From: CBDVBE01 sp964543525 | GTDB taxonomy: Bacteria; Fibrobacterota; Chitinivibrionia; Chitinivibrionales; JANQEN01 | Length of the DNA stretch: 26,305 nt | Reading direction: 5' to 3' | NCBI GenBank assembly: GCA_964543525.1 | Contig: CAZIYW010000072.1 | Coordinates: 1-26,305, forward strand | In this document: piece by piece, positions 23,882-26,305 of the stretch | How the letters are laid out: each line of letters opens with the position of its first letter | Numbering within the stretch: position 1 is the stretch's first letter | Position numbers and translations under genes: made by a program | Notes under the pieces: model-generated | Seen by the model: the letters and a program-made list of their open reading frames with translations, nothing else | Database searches by the model: none | What the model was told of the DNA's origin: nothing

Positions 23882-25945
23882 ATGCTCCTTCACTTTTATA
23901 ACACCTGGGTTATCGTTATTTTATTCTCGTTATATACATCCGCAGCATGGGAACTCTTACCGTGTCCTGACGGCCAGCGAATAAAATGTTTTTCAGAAAC
24001 CGACAGCACTCTTTATGTCGGCACGGAAGGCGGCCTGTATTACTCTTTTGACGGTGAATCATGGAACATTGTTAAAGCAGAATTTGACACCACAGAGATT
24101 ACCGCTTTTATCGAGCATGAATCGGATCTGTATATCAGCACAATAGTTGGATATTACAAATCTGCCGACAACGGAAAAAGCTGGACAAAACTCTCATTAT
24201 CCGGACTTCCTTACTATCGTGCCGTCAGCTTTGCCTCAAAAGACGGTGTTCTTTATGCTGCTATGCTTCAGGGTGTTTATTACAGTGAAGACAAAGGGAA
24301 TAGCTGGCACGTTGCGGAAGGGAAAATATATGAAATTTACAGTTTTATCGCATATAACGGTAAATTGTGGGCCGGCACCGTTAATAATTTTTATTCTTCC
24401 GGTGACAATGGAAAGACATGGCAGGAGGTGTTACCTGATAATGAGTTTTATATGGTCAAAGCACTTGCAGCTTATGATTCTACTATTATTGTCGGCAGTG
24501 GAAAAGGTATCTATGTTTCAAATGACAGGGGGATAACATGGGACACAACAACATTTGGTGAACTGTACAGTCAGGAAATAATCCTTAATGATAAATATAT
24601 GGCAAATGTTAAAGGTAATTATGTCTATCTCTCTGATGATAAAGGTGCGACCTGGCAGGAACTGAATAATGGGCTTCCTCTTAATCCCCGAAAACTAATC
24701 TTTTTTCAAAATAAACTGTTTGCCGGTACCGATGAAGGGATTTATTGTATTCCATTATCGGATACCGGTACATGGAAGTTTTCACAGGGAACAATTCCCT
24801 TTGGTAAAAAAATGGGAAAATTATTTCGGCAGGGTAACAGGTTATTCTGCTGTACTGAATTAGGACTGCTTATTAAATATGAAAATAACTATGGATGGCG
24901 TTTATTAAATCGCGAGATTAATACTCCACCAACAGGTAAAAGTTTTAAAGGTATTGACTCTAATGACGATTATATCTATGTATACTCTTCTGAAGAGATA
25001 CTGCGATCAAATGATCTTGGAAAAACATGGGACACATTATTAACTACGACCTTCAACATACCGATTAAAGAGTGCTTTATCTCCGACACATTAATTCTTT
25101 GTAAGTTAATGGATTATACACTTTCTCCTGACAAAGGTAAAACATGGACAAACCTGGCATTACCGAATACCACGGCAATCCAGAAGGCCCGAATATATGA
25201 TGATAAAGTATTTGTTACAACGGAAAGTGACGGCAGTTTTCGCAGCGATGACTTTGGTGTATCATGGAAAAAGCTTGGAACGTTTGACTTGACGAATGAT
25301 GATGAACCCTTTATCACATTGGCCGGATATGATTCTATGATTTTTGCCCATGCTGGAACTTCTCCAAAAAAACTATATCAGTCTTTTGATTATGGTGATT
25401 CCTGGGAAATCTCTCCGATTGGTGATAGTTTAAGCGGCACCTTTGAATGCCGGGCAGGAAATTATCCGGTACTTTTACAAAAATCTGTAATCAATGCTAA
25501 ATTATATAGTAAAAAGTCTAATACATGGCATAACCTTGGGAACGAATTACCCGCAGAAAGTAATCAGTTTATAGAGATTCTAAATGATGATGTCTATTTT
25601 TTTACAGAAAATGGTCTTCAAAATATACCGGAGCTGTATCGTCGCCCACTTGATCAGTTGGTTCAAATCAAGTCTCTTCTTTCAACGCAAAAACCGTCCA
25701 ATCTCCTGTCGGTTACCAGTGACAAAAACTATCTGCATTTTCACTTTAATAAAAAAAATAAACATAATTACCGAATAAGCATCTATTCTATAGCAGGCAG
25801 ACAATTACTCAGGAAAATTATTTCCGGTAAAGCCACATCCTTTAAATTATTAAAATCCAGCTTTACATCAGGCATTTATCCCTGCACGATTGAATCACAG
25901 GACAACCCGGTAACCCCGCCTTTTATTATTACTATAACGCATTAG
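23882..25945 (+). CDS. Secreted Asp-box (BNR) beta-propeller protein with C-terminal sorting domain
   Basis: I chose the ATG at 23882: AAGG lies about nine bases upstream and the protein then begins with a signal peptide (WVIVILFSLYTSAAW), giving 687 aa. The earlier TTG at 23765 adds 39 poor residues. The mature part is a series of Asp-box repeats of the S-x-D-x-G-x-(S/T)-W type, as in sialidases, sortilin-like and Ycf48-like propellers: SADNGKSW, SEDKGNSW, SGDNGKTW, SNDRGITW, SDDKGATW, SNDLGKTW, SPDKGKTW, SDDFGVSW, SFDYGDSW. These are structural turns, and no sialidase catalytic residues are evident. Residues about 605-687 are a sorting-type domain (ISIYSIAGRQLLRK and SGIYPCTIES). Substrate binding or adhesion outside the cell is likely; exact role unknown. 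Confidence 0.92.
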   Translation: MLLHFYNTWVIVILFSLYTSAAWELLPCPDGQRIKCFSETDSTLYVGTEGGLYYSFDGESWNIVKAEFDTTEITAFIEHESDLYISTIVGYYKSADNGKSWTKLSLSGLPYYRAVSFASKDGVLYAAMLQGVYYSEDKGNSWHVAEGKIYEIYSFIAYNGKLWAGTVNNFYSSGDNGKTWQEVLPDNEFYMVKALAAYDSTIIVGSGKGIYVSNDRGITWDTTTFGELYSQEIILNDKYMANVKGNYVYLSDDKGATWQELNNGLPLNPRKLIFFQNKLFAGTDEGIYCIPLSDTGTWKFSQGTIPFGKKMGKLFRQGNRLFCCTELGLLIKYENNYGWRLLNREINTPPTGKSFKGIDSNDDYIYVYSSEEILRSNDLGKTWDTLLTTTFNIPIKECFISDTLILCKLMDYTLSPDKGKTWTNLALPNTTAIQKARIYDDKVFVTTESDGSFRSDDFGVSWKKLGTFDLTNDDEPFITLAGYDSMIFAHAGTSPKKLYQSFDYGDSWEISPIGDSLSGTFECRAGNYPVLLQKSVINAKLYSKKSNTWHNLGNELPAESNQFIEILNDDVYFFTENGLQNIPELYRRPLDQLVQIKSLLSTQKPSNLLSVTSDKNYLHFHFNKKNKHNYRISIYSIAGRQLLRKIISGKATSFKLLKSSFTSGIYPCTIESQDNPVTPPFIITITH

Positions 25946-26179
25946 CAGTCCTATCCTGTATCCCTTATATCATTTTCATTAACAGTAAACTCCTATGTTA
26001 CCTTACAGGTTTTCGATATCAAAGGCCGATGCGTCATAACCCTGACTCATGGTTTTCAGAAACCAGGTACCTTTACAACCCAATTTGATTGCAGCAGTTT
26101 ACCAAATTGGGCGTATTTTATCCATTTCCGTATTGGGAATTCTAAGGCCGTTACAAAAAAGATGACCGTTTTGAAATAA
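25946..26179 (+). pseudogene. Second sorting-type domain in frame after the propeller stop codon
   Basis: Immediately after the TAG at 25943-25945 the same frame stays open for 77 codons to TAA at 26177-26179. It reads ISFSLTVNSYVTLQVFDIKG, then RCVITLTHGFQKPGTF, then YFIHFRIGNSKAVTKKMTVLK, a complete sorting-type domain unlike the one that ends the propeller protein. It has no start codon or ribosome site. Either it is the surviving 3' end of a deleted neighbour that happens to be in frame, or it could be reached by stop-codon readthrough (speculative). Confidence 0.65.
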
Positions 26180-26305
26180 GAATATTTGATTATATAGTTG
26201 CTTTTGTTTTCTTCGCGTACTGTTCTTTTTTTTTCTTAAAAGGCGGTTATAAATATTTAGTAGCGTAGAATTTGGGAGACCTGCGCCATAATCTGATACC
26301 CTGGA

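Overview
The window looks like a chromosomal segment of a free-living, polymer-degrading bacterium. Four sequences end in a short C-terminal secretion/sorting-type domain (pattern: hydrophobic-S/V-Y/F-D/S-x-x-G-R/K followed by a YF/LYxxR strand): a GH9 endoglucanase, a beta-helix protein, an Asp-box propeller protein and two orphan fragments. Together with a LacI-like sensor kinase, a bacterial serpin, a double-ThyX protein and a eukaryotic-type NADP isocitrate dehydrogenase, this suggests the Fibrobacterota/Chitinispirillum neighbourhood. A Bacteroidota-like or other FCB-group lineage cannot be excluded. No rRNA, tRNA or CRISPR array was seen.

Layout. 1-3790: the 3' part of a very large protein of unknown function. 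3791-4774: no intact gene; it holds an IS200/IS605-like end remnant and several hairpins. 4775-6795 (-): a broken hybrid sensor kinase with a LacI-type ligand-binding domain. 7057-7839 (-): an unrecognised protein. 8397-10094 (+): a secreted GH9 cellulase, convergent with a GntR regulator (10130-11098, -), which in turn diverges from icd (11421-12623, +). 12738-12842: a flavodoxin remnant. 13141-14205: a surface-type repeat protein with an LEDRIAPA N-terminus and two frame breaks. 14335-14826 (-): a small membrane protein. 14974-16374 (-): a B12-binding radical SAM enzyme. 16641-18431 (+): a secreted beta-helix protein. 18546-19791 (+): a serpin with frame breaks at both ends, followed by a sorting-domain fragment. 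19891-21408 (-): a double-ThyX protein. 21686-22447 (-): an FkbM methyltransferase. 22493-23409 (-): three small genes, truncated or broken. 23882-25945 (+): a secreted Asp-box propeller protein, followed in frame after its TAG stop by a second sorting domain.

The genes are mostly single transcription units, and I see no large operon. The clearest shared theme is secretion: cellulase, beta-helix, propeller, serpin and LEDRIAPA protein are all probably exported, and the serpin could protect exported enzymes from proteases (inference). The second theme is decay or sequence error. At least seven single-base indels can be located because the protein continues recognisably in another frame. Truncated remnants (flavodoxin, DUF454, Fn3-like, sorting domains) lie between intact genes. 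Both serpin breaks and one kinase break lie in A/T runs, so base-calling error must be ruled out before biology is inferred. I found no convincing wholly new multi-gene system. The best leads are the in-frame sorting-domain fragments behind stop codons, the LEDRIAPA repeat protein, the double-ThyX protein and the large toxin-like protein at the left edge.
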